Positions 1 through 5,875 of a stretch of DNA of 16,837 nt are shown here, piece after piece; positions within the stretch are counted from its first letter, which is position 1; each line of letters begins with the position of its first letter. Made by a program: the position numbers and the translations under genes. The stretch lies in assembly GCA_045637645.1 (NCBI GenBank), contig JAZTZV010000010.1:1-16837 (forward strand), given 5' to 3'. Source of the stretch: RGIG1959 sp045637645. Its GTDB lineage: Bacteria; Bacillota; Clostridia; Oscillospirales; Acutalibacteraceae. The notes beneath the pieces were generated by a model. The model ran no database searches and was not told the DNA's origin. It saw only the letters and a program-made list of their open reading frames with translations.

Positions 1-691
1 GTTTGCCTTTTTCGAGCCAGGCACAATGCTTGCAAAGACGTTCGATTTGATCGATGGAGTGCGACACGATGATAACCGTTGTGTCGTCGTTGATCATGCT
101 GTTGATGCGTTCTTCGCATTTCTCTTGGAAATGGAAATCACCGACAGCGAGGATCTCGTCCACGATGAGAATATCCGGCTTTGTCACGGTGGCGATTGCA
201 AAACCGATACGCGCCACCATACCCGACGAATAATTCTTCATTGGGGTGTCAAGGAATTCGTGCATCTCCGAAAAATCGACGATATCTTGGAACTTCTCGT
301 CCATGAATTTTTTGGAATAGCCGAGCACCGAGCCGTTGAGGTAAATGTTTTCGCGGGCGGTAAGATCCATGTCAAAACCCGCGCCGAGTTCGATCAGCGG
401 CGCGATCGTGCCATAAGTGCTGACTTTGCCTTTGGTGGGCGTTAAAATGCCCGAAATGATCTTCAAGAGCGTGCTTTTACCGCTTCCGTTAAGACCCACA
501 ATGCCGAAAACATCACCCTTGGGGATGTCGAACGACACTTTATCCAGCGCCGTAAAATCTTCGAACATCAGCTTGCGTTGCATGAAACGGAGAACATATT
601 CTTTGATGCTGTCGATTTTTTCTTTGCTCATATTGAAGTGCATTTCAATGTCACGAAGTTCGACGGCATTCTGATTTTGTTTTTTATCCAT
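1..691 (-). CDS. Polysaccharide ABC exporter ATPase (TagH/Wzt type), 3' end outside window
   Basis: This gene supplies the ATP-hydrolysing subunit of an ABC exporter that moves a lipid-linked surface glycan or teichoic-acid-like polymer across the membrane. Reading the minus strand from ATG at 691 gives about 230 codons, open to the window edge. A Walker A motif GLNGSGKST lies at residues 66-74, the signature is YSSGM as usual in this subfamily, Walker B reads ILIVDEILAVGD, and the H-loop is VSHS. About 60 residues precede Walker A, including an amphipathic EYVLRFMQRK stretch typical of TagH/Wzt/KpsT ATPases. The start is supported by an AAAGGG site that overlaps the stop of the upstream permease gene, so the two are translationally close. 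The missing 3' part decides whether it carries a Wzt-like carbohydrate-binding C-terminal domain. Family assignment is firm; the exported substrate is unknown. Confidence 0.93.
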   Translation of the reverse strand, partial: MDKKQNQNAVELRDIEMHFNMSKEKIDSIKEYVLRFMQRKLMFEDFTALDKVSFDIPKGDVFGIVGLNGSGKSTLLKIISGILTPTKGKVSTYGTIAPLIELGAGFDMDLTARENIYLNGSVLGYSKKFMDEKFQDIVDFSEMHEFLDTPMKNYSSGMVARIGFAIATVTKPDILIVDEILAVGDFHFQEKCEERINSMINDDTTVIIVSHSIDQIERLCKHCAWLEKGK

Positions 692-706
692 TAGAATCCA
701 CACCCT

Positions 707-1558
707 TTAAATGTGAAGAATAAATTTCTTTTGCAATTTGGTGAACACCAAGCAACCGATCAACAATGTTCCGAGCGCAATACCGATGCAAATCAAATTG
801 TCGGTCAAGGAAGGAATAGTGTTGTTCATCATCAAATCGCGGAAATATTCCACGAAATGATACATCGGGTTGCATTGCACGACCTTCACGGCGAGCCCCG
901 CCCAATTGAACGCATCAGGATTGCTCAGAGCGGCATTTTCGGCAGCAGAGGTCAAGGTATCCATGGGGTAGATGATCGGCGTCAAATACATCCAAAGCGT
1001 GAGCAGGACACCGTACAAATGCATGATATCACGGAAATACACGGTCAGCGAACTCAAAATCAAGCTGAATCCGAGGCAGAACACGAAAGTGTACAAAACC
1101 GGAATCGGGAACAACAGCGCGGTCCATGTCGGGAAGCTTCGTTCAATAAGCATGACCACAATGACCGCAATCAAGCTCAGCACCATGTTGATGAGCGCGA
1201 ACAAGCATTTTTCAACAGGGAAAATGTATTTCGGGATATACACTTTTTTGATCAGCGGAGCACCTGCGAGCACCGAGCCCATCGAAAGCGATGTCGATTC
1301 GGAGAAGAAGTTCCAAATTGCCCAACCTGTGATGTAATAGGTGGCGTAGTTGAAATTGGGATCGTCGATTCGAAGAAGGAAGCGGAACATGGTCGTGATG
1401 ACCAGCATGGTGAACAACGGGTTCAACACACTCCACAAAATGCCCAGCACCGAACGGCGGTATTTGACCTTAAAATCTTTTGAGGTCAGGTTCCAAAGCA
1501 GAGGGGAATAGCTTTTGACATCTGCAAAGAAACGTTTAATGCCTTTTTGATTGTTCAT
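707..1558 (-). CDS. Polysaccharide ABC exporter permease (ABC-2, TagG/Wzm type)
   Basis: This is the integral membrane subunit of the glycan exporter whose ATPase follows 15 bp downstream. The 283-aa product matches the usual length of the family. It begins with a cytosolic segment (KDFKVKYRRSVLGILWSVLNP), the interfacial entry characteristic of TagG/RfbA/Wzm permeases. About six hydrophobic segments follow, including LFTMLVITTMFRFLL, LINMVLSLIAVIVVMLI, PVLYTFVFCLGFSLILSSL and a last one around LICIGIALGTLLIGCLVF. The segment YFRDIMHLYGVLLTLWMYLTPIIYP is highly typical. AAAGGAG sits about 10 nt before the ATG. It follows the glycosyltransferase gene by 25 bp, so the three genes should be one operon. 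Whether the polymer is teichoic acid, a rhamnan or an O-antigen-like glycan cannot be read from this sequence. Confidence 0.95.
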   Translation of the reverse strand: MNNQKGIKRFFADVKSYSPLLWNLTSKDFKVKYRRSVLGILWSVLNPLFTMLVITTMFRFLLRIDDPNFNYATYYITGWAIWNFFSESTSLSMGSVLAGAPLIKKVYIPKYIFPVEKCLFALINMVLSLIAVIVVMLIERSFPTWTALLFPIPVLYTFVFCLGFSLILSSLTVYFRDIMHLYGVLLTLWMYLTPIIYPMDTLTSAAENAALSNPDAFNWAGLAVKVVQCNPMYHFVEYFRDLMMNNTIPSLTDNLICIGIALGTLLIGCLVFTKLQKKFILHI

Positions 1559-1583
1559 AAGGCGTAAGCTCCTTTAAGTGTTA

Positions 1584-3671
1584 TCAATTATCCAGACGGA
1601 ACGAAAAATCCTCGAGTGTCAGCGTCAGATTGGGGTTGTAGTACGGGTCGCCTGCTTCGAGTTCCTTGCCCCAACGGGTTTGGAAACGTTCGATTTCCGA
1701 GTTGAAGCGTTTGACCTTCGCGGGAGTATCCTCCGAGCCGCGGCTTTTGGATTCATAGTGATAGAGTTCACAATACGGCGTAAACACGATCAAATAACCC
1801 GCTTTGCGGATCTTCATGCACATATCGACGTCGTTGAACGCCACTTGATACGCTTCGTCGAGTCCGCCGACTTCACGATACACATCCGAACGCATCATCA
1901 CGCATGCGAAGGTCACGGCGGTGAGATTTTGCGCAATGCTGGCGCGCGACATGTAACCGTAGTCGCCGCGCTCATAATATTTGTGCGAGTGACCCGCCAC
2001 ACCGCCGATACCGAGAATGACGCCTGCGTGTTGAATGGTGTCATCGGGGAAGTACAGCATCGAACCGACCGCGCCGACGTCTTTGCGTTGCGCAAACATC
2101 AACATTTCCTCGATCCATTCGGGGGTGATGATCTCCACGTCATTATTGAGCAGGACAACGTAGTCGCCTTTGGCTTCGTTGAAGCCGAAGTTATTGATCG
2201 CGGAATAGTTAAAAGCGTCTTCCCATGTGATCACACGGACGTTGTCGTATTGCTCTTGCAGTTGATCGTAATAGCGGAACGTCAACTTGCCGGTGCTGTT
2301 GTTTTCCACGATGATGATCTCAAAGTTTTTGTAGGTCGATTTGTCAAAAATGGAACGAATGCAGGTGTCAAGTGTTTCCACTTCGTCTTTGTTGGGGATG
2401 ATGATGGAAACGAGCGGCTCGCCTTTAATGTCATAACGAATGCGATAGGTGGAGGGGACGGTCGAATCGGTGACCGTCGCCGATAATCCCATACGTTCGA
2501 AATGGTCTTCAAGCGCCTTGTGCGCCGCGCTGACGATATAGGGCTTGGAATCGATATCCTGTGCGGTGGAGTTTTTGTGACCGCGCCAGTAATACAGCAA
2601 TTCGGGGATGTGTACGATGGTTCGTGCTTGCTCGGTCAAACGCAGGATCATGTCAAAATCCTGACTTCCGTCGCATTCGGGACGGAATACGCCGACTTTG
2701 TTCATCAATTCGCGGCTGAATACCGAAAGATGACAAATATAGTTGTAAGAACGTAACGTGTCGATCGCGAAATCGGCTTTAAAATGCGCGGTGACGACGT
2801 TGTTCGGGTTATCGTTGTGGAAGGTCGCTTCATCGGTATAAATGAAATCGGCGTCGGTCTCGCAAATGGTTTGCATGACACGGAACAGTGCCGACGGATG
2901 AAGCAAATCGTCGTGGTCAAAAAGTGCGATATAATCGCCTGTTGCGAGTTCGATGCAAGCGTTGGTGTTTTCGGCGATACCGCGGTTTTGTTCCAGCTTT
3001 TTGTACACGATGCGATCGTCTGCTGCGGCGAGACGCGTCACAAGTTCACCGACAACGGCGTGCTCGTTGTCGCTGCCGTCCGCAAGGCAGAGTTGCCATT
3101 TGCCGTATGTTTGGTTTTGAACGGAGGCAATCATCTCTTTGAGATATTTCGGTGGCGTATTGTAAAGCGGCACCAAAATGCTGAAGGTGATGTCGCGCTC
3201 GAAAACGGTTTCGCTTTCTTCTTGGCGGCGACGCTTGGAGATGGTGAAACTGGTGTTCACTTTTTTGCGGAAAAATTTGGCTTTGACGCGTTTGGCGAGA
3301 GGCTTCGGTCCTTGCGTGAGCAACACGCGAGTGCCTTTAACAGCCCAAACAAGGGGCTTCACTTTTCGTGCAACGGTGCCGACTTTTCGCAAGGGGAGGG
3401 TCATCTTCCAACTTTGCGAATTGACAACCAGCGAATGATCGTGTGTCAATTTTTGGAATTCTACGGTCGTGGTGCGATAAGAATCGTTGAGATCTTTATA
3501 TTTCTTTTGCAAAATTTTATGTGCCAGATCCGCTTCGGCGAGCATCTCGTTTAGCTGCTGATTTTCGGCGCGAAGCACTTTGATTTGCGATTCATAAAGC
3601 TCGCGCTCCAACTTCATGTTTTGTTCGCGCAGCTCTTCGATGCTGTCGTTGCGACGTTTGCGCTCTGCCAT
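1584..3671 (-). CDS. Tandem-domain family 2 glycosyltransferase with N-terminal coiled coil
   Basis: This is a probable cytosolic or membrane-associated enzyme that builds the glycan exported by the downstream ABC transporter. It has 695 residues. Residues about 8-75 are charged and heptad-like (coiled coil), and 90-160 form a basic linker. A first GT-A domain starts at FSILVPLYN (163-171) with the metal-binding DHDD at 252-255. A second GT-A domain starts at LVSIIIPNKDE (420-430) with NND at 509-511 in place of DxD, and a late GGLDEAYQVAFNDVDMC motif of the COG1216/GT2 type. Two GT2 domains suggest two linkages or a polymerising enzyme; this is inference. A sigma-A-like promoter lies at 3738-3766. 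The start codon has only a weak GTGGGA site 9 nt upstream, but no better in-frame start is visible. Donor and acceptor cannot be predicted. Confidence 0.92.
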   Translation of the reverse strand: MAERKRRNDSIEELREQNMKLERELYESQIKVLRAENQQLNEMLAEADLAHKILQKKYKDLNDSYRTTTVEFQKLTHDHSLVVNSQSWKMTLPLRKVGTVARKVKPLVWAVKGTRVLLTQGPKPLAKRVKAKFFRKKVNTSFTISKRRRQEESETVFERDITFSILVPLYNTPPKYLKEMIASVQNQTYGKWQLCLADGSDNEHAVVGELVTRLAAADDRIVYKKLEQNRGIAENTNACIELATGDYIALFDHDDLLHPSALFRVMQTICETDADFIYTDEATFHNDNPNNVVTAHFKADFAIDTLRSYNYICHLSVFSRELMNKVGVFRPECDGSQDFDMILRLTEQARTIVHIPELLYYWRGHKNSTAQDIDSKPYIVSAAHKALEDHFERMGLSATVTDSTVPSTYRIRYDIKGEPLVSIIIPNKDEVETLDTCIRSIFDKSTYKNFEIIIVENNSTGKLTFRYYDQLQEQYDNVRVITWEDAFNYSAINNFGFNEAKGDYVVLLNNDVEIITPEWIEEMLMFAQRKDVGAVGSMLYFPDDTIQHAGVILGIGGVAGHSHKYYERGDYGYMSRASIAQNLTAVTFACVMMRSDVYREVGGLDEAYQVAFNDVDMCMKIRKAGYLIVFTPYCELYHYESKSRGSEDTPAKVKRFNSEIERFQTRWGKELEAGDPYYNPNLTLTLEDFSFRLDN

Positions 3672-3714
3672 GGCCGTGTCCCACTTTCTGCCGACATCCT
3701 TCGGCGGTTCTTCT

Positions 3715-3734
3715 TATATACGCGCACGTATATA
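3715..3734. promoter_or_regulatory. Palindrome at the predicted transcription start of the glycan operon
   Basis: TATATACG and CGTATATA form a perfect 8-bp inverted repeat around a 4-nt centre (CGCA). It covers roughly +1 to +17 of the minus-strand transcript predicted from the promoter at 3738-3766. The position suits an operator or a 5'-end stem that stabilises the mRNA. The regulator, if any, is not identifiable. Confidence 0.4.
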
Positions 3735-3737
3735 ATA

Positions 3738-3766
3738 ATACTACCACAATATTACATATAAGTCAA
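3738..3766 (-). promoter_or_regulatory. Promoter for the glycan-export operon
   Basis: On the minus strand, TTGACT (3766-3761), a 17-bp spacer and TAGTAT (3743-3738) give a sigma-A-like promoter. The predicted start is near 3731, about 60 nt before the glycosyltransferase ATG. The -10 box is only 4/6, so this is a moderate call. The rest of 3672-3790 is AT-rich and holds no gene. Confidence 0.6.
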
Positions 3767-3790
3767 TTTAATCTTAATGAAAAACGATAA

Positions 3791-3826
3791 AAAGCACGGC
3801 ACCGTTTTGAGGCGGTGCCGTGCTTT
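3791..3826 (-). terminator. Rho-independent terminator of the Wzz-like lipoprotein gene
   Basis: AAAGCACGGCACCG (3791-3804) and CGGTGCCGTGCTTT (3813-3826) form a perfect 14-bp stem with an 8-nt loop. On the minus strand it is followed by TTTATCGTTTTTC. It begins 2 nt after the lipoprotein stop codon and separates that unit from the glycan operon promoter. Confidence 0.9.
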
Positions 3827-3828
3827 AG

Positions 3829-4269
3829 TTAGTATATAATATCGACAATGGAAAAATCCGATCCCTCCAGGATGTTTTCGAGTTTCTCGGGCAATACCGT
3901 TGCCAATGTGTCTGCGATTTTCGCGGCATCGGTTTTATTCGGTGCGGTGATTCGGATTTCGAACACCTCGCTGTCGTTTTTGCACACGACTTCGATCATG
4001 GAACGCAACTCTTCGTAAGTATAGTCACAACCGCTTCGTTCGATCACACCATTCAATACCGATCGCGATTGAAGAATGACTGTATATGTATCGACCGATC
4101 CTTCGGACATGATAATATCATCGTACGAAAGGGAAGGGGTGTCGGAATTGTTGTTGACATAGCATTGCAGGGTAACGGTATATTCTTTTTGCGGCGCGAG
4201 TGAACACGAACAGAGCGTTACACAGAACAAGATACCGATGATCATAAGTACAGTTCGAAGACGCATCAC
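3829..4269 (-). CDS. Small lipoprotein resembling the extracellular domain of Wzz chain-length regulators
   Basis: A signal peptide (hydrophobic VLMIIGILFCVTL) ends in a lipobox LCSC, predicting lipidation at C22 and a location on the outer face of the membrane. The mature part (about 125 aa) reads like the N-terminal extracellular section of the Firmicute Wzz/YveK/CapA co-polymerases. It has YTVTLQCYVNN, then VDTYTVILQSRSVLNGVI, YTYEELRSMIEV, EVFEIRITAPNKTDAAKIADTLATVLPEKL and EGSDFSIVDI. In those proteins the segment is held between two transmembrane helices. Here the first helix is replaced by a lipoprotein signal, and the second helix and cytosolic tail are absent. GTG at 4269 has GAAAGGA 8 nt upstream; ATG at 4266 is an alternative. 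A role in controlling or binding surface glycan next to the exporter operon is inference. The similarity is from recalled motifs, not a search. Confidence 0.8.
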   Translation of the reverse strand: MMRLRTVLMIIGILFCVTLCSCSLAPQKEYTVTLQCYVNNNSDTPSLSYDDIIMSEGSVDTYTVILQSRSVLNGVIERSGCDYTYEELRSMIEVVCKNDSEVFEIRITAPNKTDAAKIADTLATVLPEKLENILEGSDFSIVDIIY

Positions 4270-4293
4270 GATTTACATCCTTTCGATATAAAC

Positions 4294-4319
4294 AAAGAGA
4301 GCGGTTTTCCGCTCTCTTT
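4294..4319 (-). terminator. Terminator hairpin downstream of the putative 6S RNA
   Basis: AAAGAGAGCGG (4294-4304) and CCGCTCTCTTT (4309-4319) pair as an 11-bp stem with a TTTT loop. On the minus strand the stem is followed by GTTTATAT. It lies between the structured RNA at 4330-4535 and the lipoprotein start at 4269. The short U tract could allow some read-through into the lipoprotein gene, which has no obvious promoter of its own. Confidence 0.75.
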
Positions 4320-4329
4320 TGTGGGTATT

Positions 4330-4535
4330 GTAAGCCCCACATAGCCGTATGCTGTCGGAATAACCTGCTATTTGTAAAGCAGGTGGGCGCCGCCCAACGG
4401 TTTCACGCTCCCTTCGTCCCGGGTCCGATCGAGTCGGTCGGGGAGGTCTGCAATCCGTCGCCGGAGTCAAGCTCCCGTAATCATACTGTAATAGGGTTAT
4501 AAGACAGCGGTCCGCGCACTACGCAGGGGACAAAA
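4330..4535 (-). ncRNA. ssrS: Probable 6S RNA (RNA polymerase regulator)
   Basis: About 200 nt of non-coding, GC-richer sequence folds by eye into the 6S rod. The closing stem pairs GTCCC and CGTAG near the 5' end with CTATG and GGGGC near the 3' end. GCTGTC/GACAGC extends it. Next comes a large central bubble holding a small hairpin on each side: GGAG-CTTGA-CTCC on the 5' side, CCTGC...GCAGG on the 3' side. Beyond it an apical arm forms from CGACGG/CCGTTG, CTCCC/GGGAG and CCGA...TCGG. In the known family such an RNA mimics an open promoter and binds housekeeping RNA polymerase. It lies just after the DUF1292 stop codon and before a terminator, so it may be processed from a longer transcript. 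Alternatives such as SRP, RNase P or tmRNA are disfavoured because their signature motifs are absent. Ends are approximate. Confidence 0.72.
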
Positions 4536-4540
4536 CGTAT

Positions 4541-4855
4541 TTACTCGTCGAGGTAATCGATCTCGTAATACTCTGCCAAACGTTCTTCAAACACCGTGGC
4601 AATTTCTTCGAATTCCTCGTCATCGTCAACCGTAACAAGAACTTCGCCGTCTTCCTCGTTTTCAACGCGCAGGATCACAAGCTCGCCCGACGCTTCGACC
4701 ATGTCATCGGGATCGTCAAAGATCGGCATCAACGCCACGTAGCGGGCGTCGTCGGTTTCGACTGCGTCAAGAATCTCAAATTCTTGCTCGGCACCATTCT
4801 CGTTGATGAGTGTCACGGTATCGTTAAATTCGTCCATAAGCAATTCTTCGTTCAT
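4541..4855 (-). CDS. DUF1292 (YrzB-like) acidic protein
   Basis: This is a 104-aa, very acidic soluble protein of the DUF1292 family, widespread in Firmicutes and of unknown function. The family pattern is visible: DTVTLINENGAEQEFEILDAVE, then ARYVALMPI, a variable acidic insert, and ELVILRVENEEDGEVLVTVDDDEEFEEIATVFEERL at the end. The C-terminal tail is longer than in minimal family members and ends YYEIDYLDE. ATG at 4855 has GGAG 11 nt upstream; M7 is a weaker alternative. In many Firmicutes this gene sits near yrrK/ruvX and alaS. Here it stands alone with the putative 6S RNA directly downstream, and the promoter at 4944-4972 appears to serve both. Confidence 0.9.
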   Translation of the reverse strand: MNEELLMDEFNDTVTLINENGAEQEFEILDAVETDDARYVALMPIFDDPDDMVEASGELVILRVENEEDGEVLVTVDDDEEFEEIATVFEERLAEYYEIDYLDE

Positions 4856-4943
4856 AGTTTATGCAACTCCGTTTCGATATATTCCTTCCGAAAGAAGGGT
4901 GAAAACATGAAAAATGGAGGTTTTTACAAGCCTCACTTCTTTC

Positions 4944-4972
4944 ATTTTATCGCGTTTTGAACCGTTCGTCAA
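4944..4972 (-). promoter_or_regulatory. Promoter for DUF1292 gene (and possibly 6S RNA)
   Basis: On the minus strand TTGACG (4972-4967), a 17-bp spacer and TAAAAT (4949-4944) form a good sigma-A promoter with a predicted start near 4937. The roughly 80-nt leader contains two small stems, GAGG...CCTC and CCTTC-TTTC-GGAAGG, close to the ribosome-binding site. It is divergent from the promoter at 5041-5069. Confidence 0.75.
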
Positions 4973-5040
4973 GAGAAAACACAAAAAAACCTCAATTATT
5001 TAAAATTACCATAACTTTTCAACTTTTTTCAAAAAAACTA

Positions 5041-5069
5041 TTGACATTCACGATAACGCGTGGTATAGT
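5041..5069 (+). promoter_or_regulatory. Near-consensus promoter for the mini-ORF transcript
   Basis: TTGACA (5041-5046), a 17-bp spacer and TATAGT (5064-5069) make one of the strongest sigma-A promoters in the window. The predicted start is near 5076. Nothing recognisable as a normal gene follows on this strand before the terminator at 5915-5960. Confidence 0.88.
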
Positions 5070-5147
5070 AAAGATGACGAAAGGGAAGGGACAATCAAAG
5101 ATCCGAAAAACGGATCGGAAAAGAGCCCGCCTTCTTCGTAAAATCTC

Positions 5148-5172
5148 GAAAGAGGTGAGTCCCGTGGCGTAG
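5148..5172 (+). other. Mini-ORF module 1 (GTG-GCG-TAG)
   Basis: GAAAGAGG, then TGAGTCCC, then GTG GCG TAG; spacing 8 nt. It is in frame with, and shares its stop with, a 32-codon ORF from ATG 5074 that lacks a ribosome-binding site. Confidence 0.45.
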
Positions 5173-5207
5173 CAACGGCGAACAACCGGCAAAACAGTCA
5201 AAATGAA

Positions 5208-5263
5208 AAAGGAGCTGTTGTGCTATGAAAATCAACAATCGTTCGTTCGCTAAAGAAGAGTAG
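5208..5263 (+). CDS. Mini-ORF module 2: 12-aa peptide MKINNRSFAKEE
   Basis: This is the longest peptide of the array and has the best Shine-Dalgarno (AAAGGAG at 5208-5214, 10 nt before ATG 5225). The product is MKINNRSFAKEE, with stop TAG at 5261-5263 directly followed by the purine tract of module 3. Unlike the other modules its spacer has no TCC. If any peptide here is functional this is the best candidate; no family is recognised. Confidence 0.4.
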
Positions 5264-5264
5264 A

Positions 5265-5288
5265 GAAAGGATGAGTCCCGTGTACTAA
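5265..5288 (+). other. Mini-ORF module 3 (GTG-TAC-TAA)
   Basis: GAAAGGA, TGAGTCCC, GTG TAC TAA. The 11 bases GTGAGTCCCGT of module 1 recur here as ATGAGTCCCGT. An internal ATG at 5271 in the same frame would read MSPVY but lies inside the Shine-Dalgarno. Confidence 0.45.
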
Positions 5289-5505
5289 TCAGCTTGATTC
5301 GATGAGAGGATCTCAAAAAACGGATTTTAAGAAGCTAATCGATGACAATGAGCCTTCGCAGATCGAAGCCGTGTCGTTCCGAAACGGAAACAGGCGAAAA
5401 GGCCGAAAAGAGATATCCCATCATATAGATTACAACTGAATACACAAAACGATAACGAAAAGGGAACGTTATCAAACAAAATCAAATTCTCGCAAAAAAT
5501 CCGGT

Positions 5506-5535
5506 GAAAGGAACTTGACTCCGATGAACAGGTAA
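5506..5535 (+). other. Mini-ORF module 4 (ATG-AAC-AGG-TAA)
   Basis: GAAAGGA at 5506-5512, a spacer ending GACTCCG, then ATG AAC AGG TAA. GGA and TCC within the module could pair and shield the ribosome-binding site. Confidence 0.45.
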
Positions 5536-5624
5536 CTTCAAATCTAAAGAAAGATGAGGTACACGCTTTCACGTAGTATAAGTTAATCGGTTGCCGACGA
5601 GCAACAAACATGGATCGATAAAGC

Positions 5625-5652
5625 GAAAGGATTTAGTCCAATGAACATGTAA
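5625..5652 (+). other. Mini-ORF module 5 (ATG-AAC-ATG-TAA)
   Basis: GAAAGGA at 5625-5631, spacer TTTAGTCCA, then ATG AAC ATG TAA. It differs from module 4 at a single base of its three-codon ORF. The hairpin GTTGC/GCAAC lies 20 nt upstream. Confidence 0.45.
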
Positions 5653-5713
5653 GAATCACGATTGAAAAATCGTAAAGAACACCATCCAATCCAATACAAT
5701 GACAATATTTGTC

Positions 5714-5737
5714 GAAAGGGATAGTCCGATGAGATAG
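5714..5737 (+). other. Mini-ORF module 6 (ATG-AGA-TAG)
   Basis: GAAAGGG, ATAGTCCG, ATG AGA TAG. The start codon lies in the left arm of a GATGA/TCATC hairpin (5728-5744). ATG AGA encodes fMet-Arg with the rare AGA codon, the type of two-codon minigene known elsewhere to cause peptidyl-tRNA drop-off. Confidence 0.45.
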
Positions 5738-5803
5738 TTTCATCCAAACAACATGTTCAAAAAGTAAGCATAGAAGAAAACTTCGAATGCTGAAAATCTA
5801 CTC

Positions 5804-5833
5804 AAAAAGGAAACAACTCCGATGAATTGCTGA
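5804..5833 (+). other. Mini-ORF module 7 (ATG-AAT-TGC-TGA)
   Basis: AAAAAGGA, a spacer ending ACTCCG, then ATG AAT TGC TGA. An imperfect hairpin (5767-5791, AGCAT...ATGCT with GAAG/CTTC) precedes it, as hairpins do for the neighbouring modules. Confidence 0.45.
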
Positions 5834-5875
5834 AAACGGTGTAACGCCACCGAATCAACACTTTCGAAATCTATA

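Noticed and set aside
26..3554. Long plus-strand ORFs opposite the glycan operon
   Set aside because: They are antisense to three clearly recognisable genes, have no family features and no ribosome-binding sites; their length follows from the codon bias of the real genes.
4294..4320. Plus-strand terminator reading of the 6S hairpin
   Set aside because: It is followed by TTTT on the plus strand as well, but no plus-strand transcript leads into it, so the minus-strand reading is preferred.
4957..5172. 71-codon plus-strand ORF covering the promoter region
   Set aside because: Its start precedes the predicted transcription start at about 5076; only 32 codons from ATG 5074 could be transcribed, without a ribosome-binding site. 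It is kept only as context for module 1.
5302..5439. 45-codon ORF inside the minigene transcript
   Set aside because: No Shine-Dalgarno at usable distance and no recognised family. It may be translated only by re-initiation after module 3, which cannot be shown here.
5327..5611. 94-codon minus-strand ORF within the minigene region
   Set aside because: Composition is Phe/Ser/Cys-rich in the manner of antisense of A/G-rich DNA, no ribosome-binding site or family is seen, and it opposes a unit with a strong plus-strand promoter and terminator.
5500..5760. Tandem hammerhead ribozymes, suggested by CCGATGA and GAAA motifs
   Set aside because: The core CUGANGA needs U at the second position, where these have C. 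GAAA lies upstream of GATGA rather than after a stem II, and no cleavage-site context fits.
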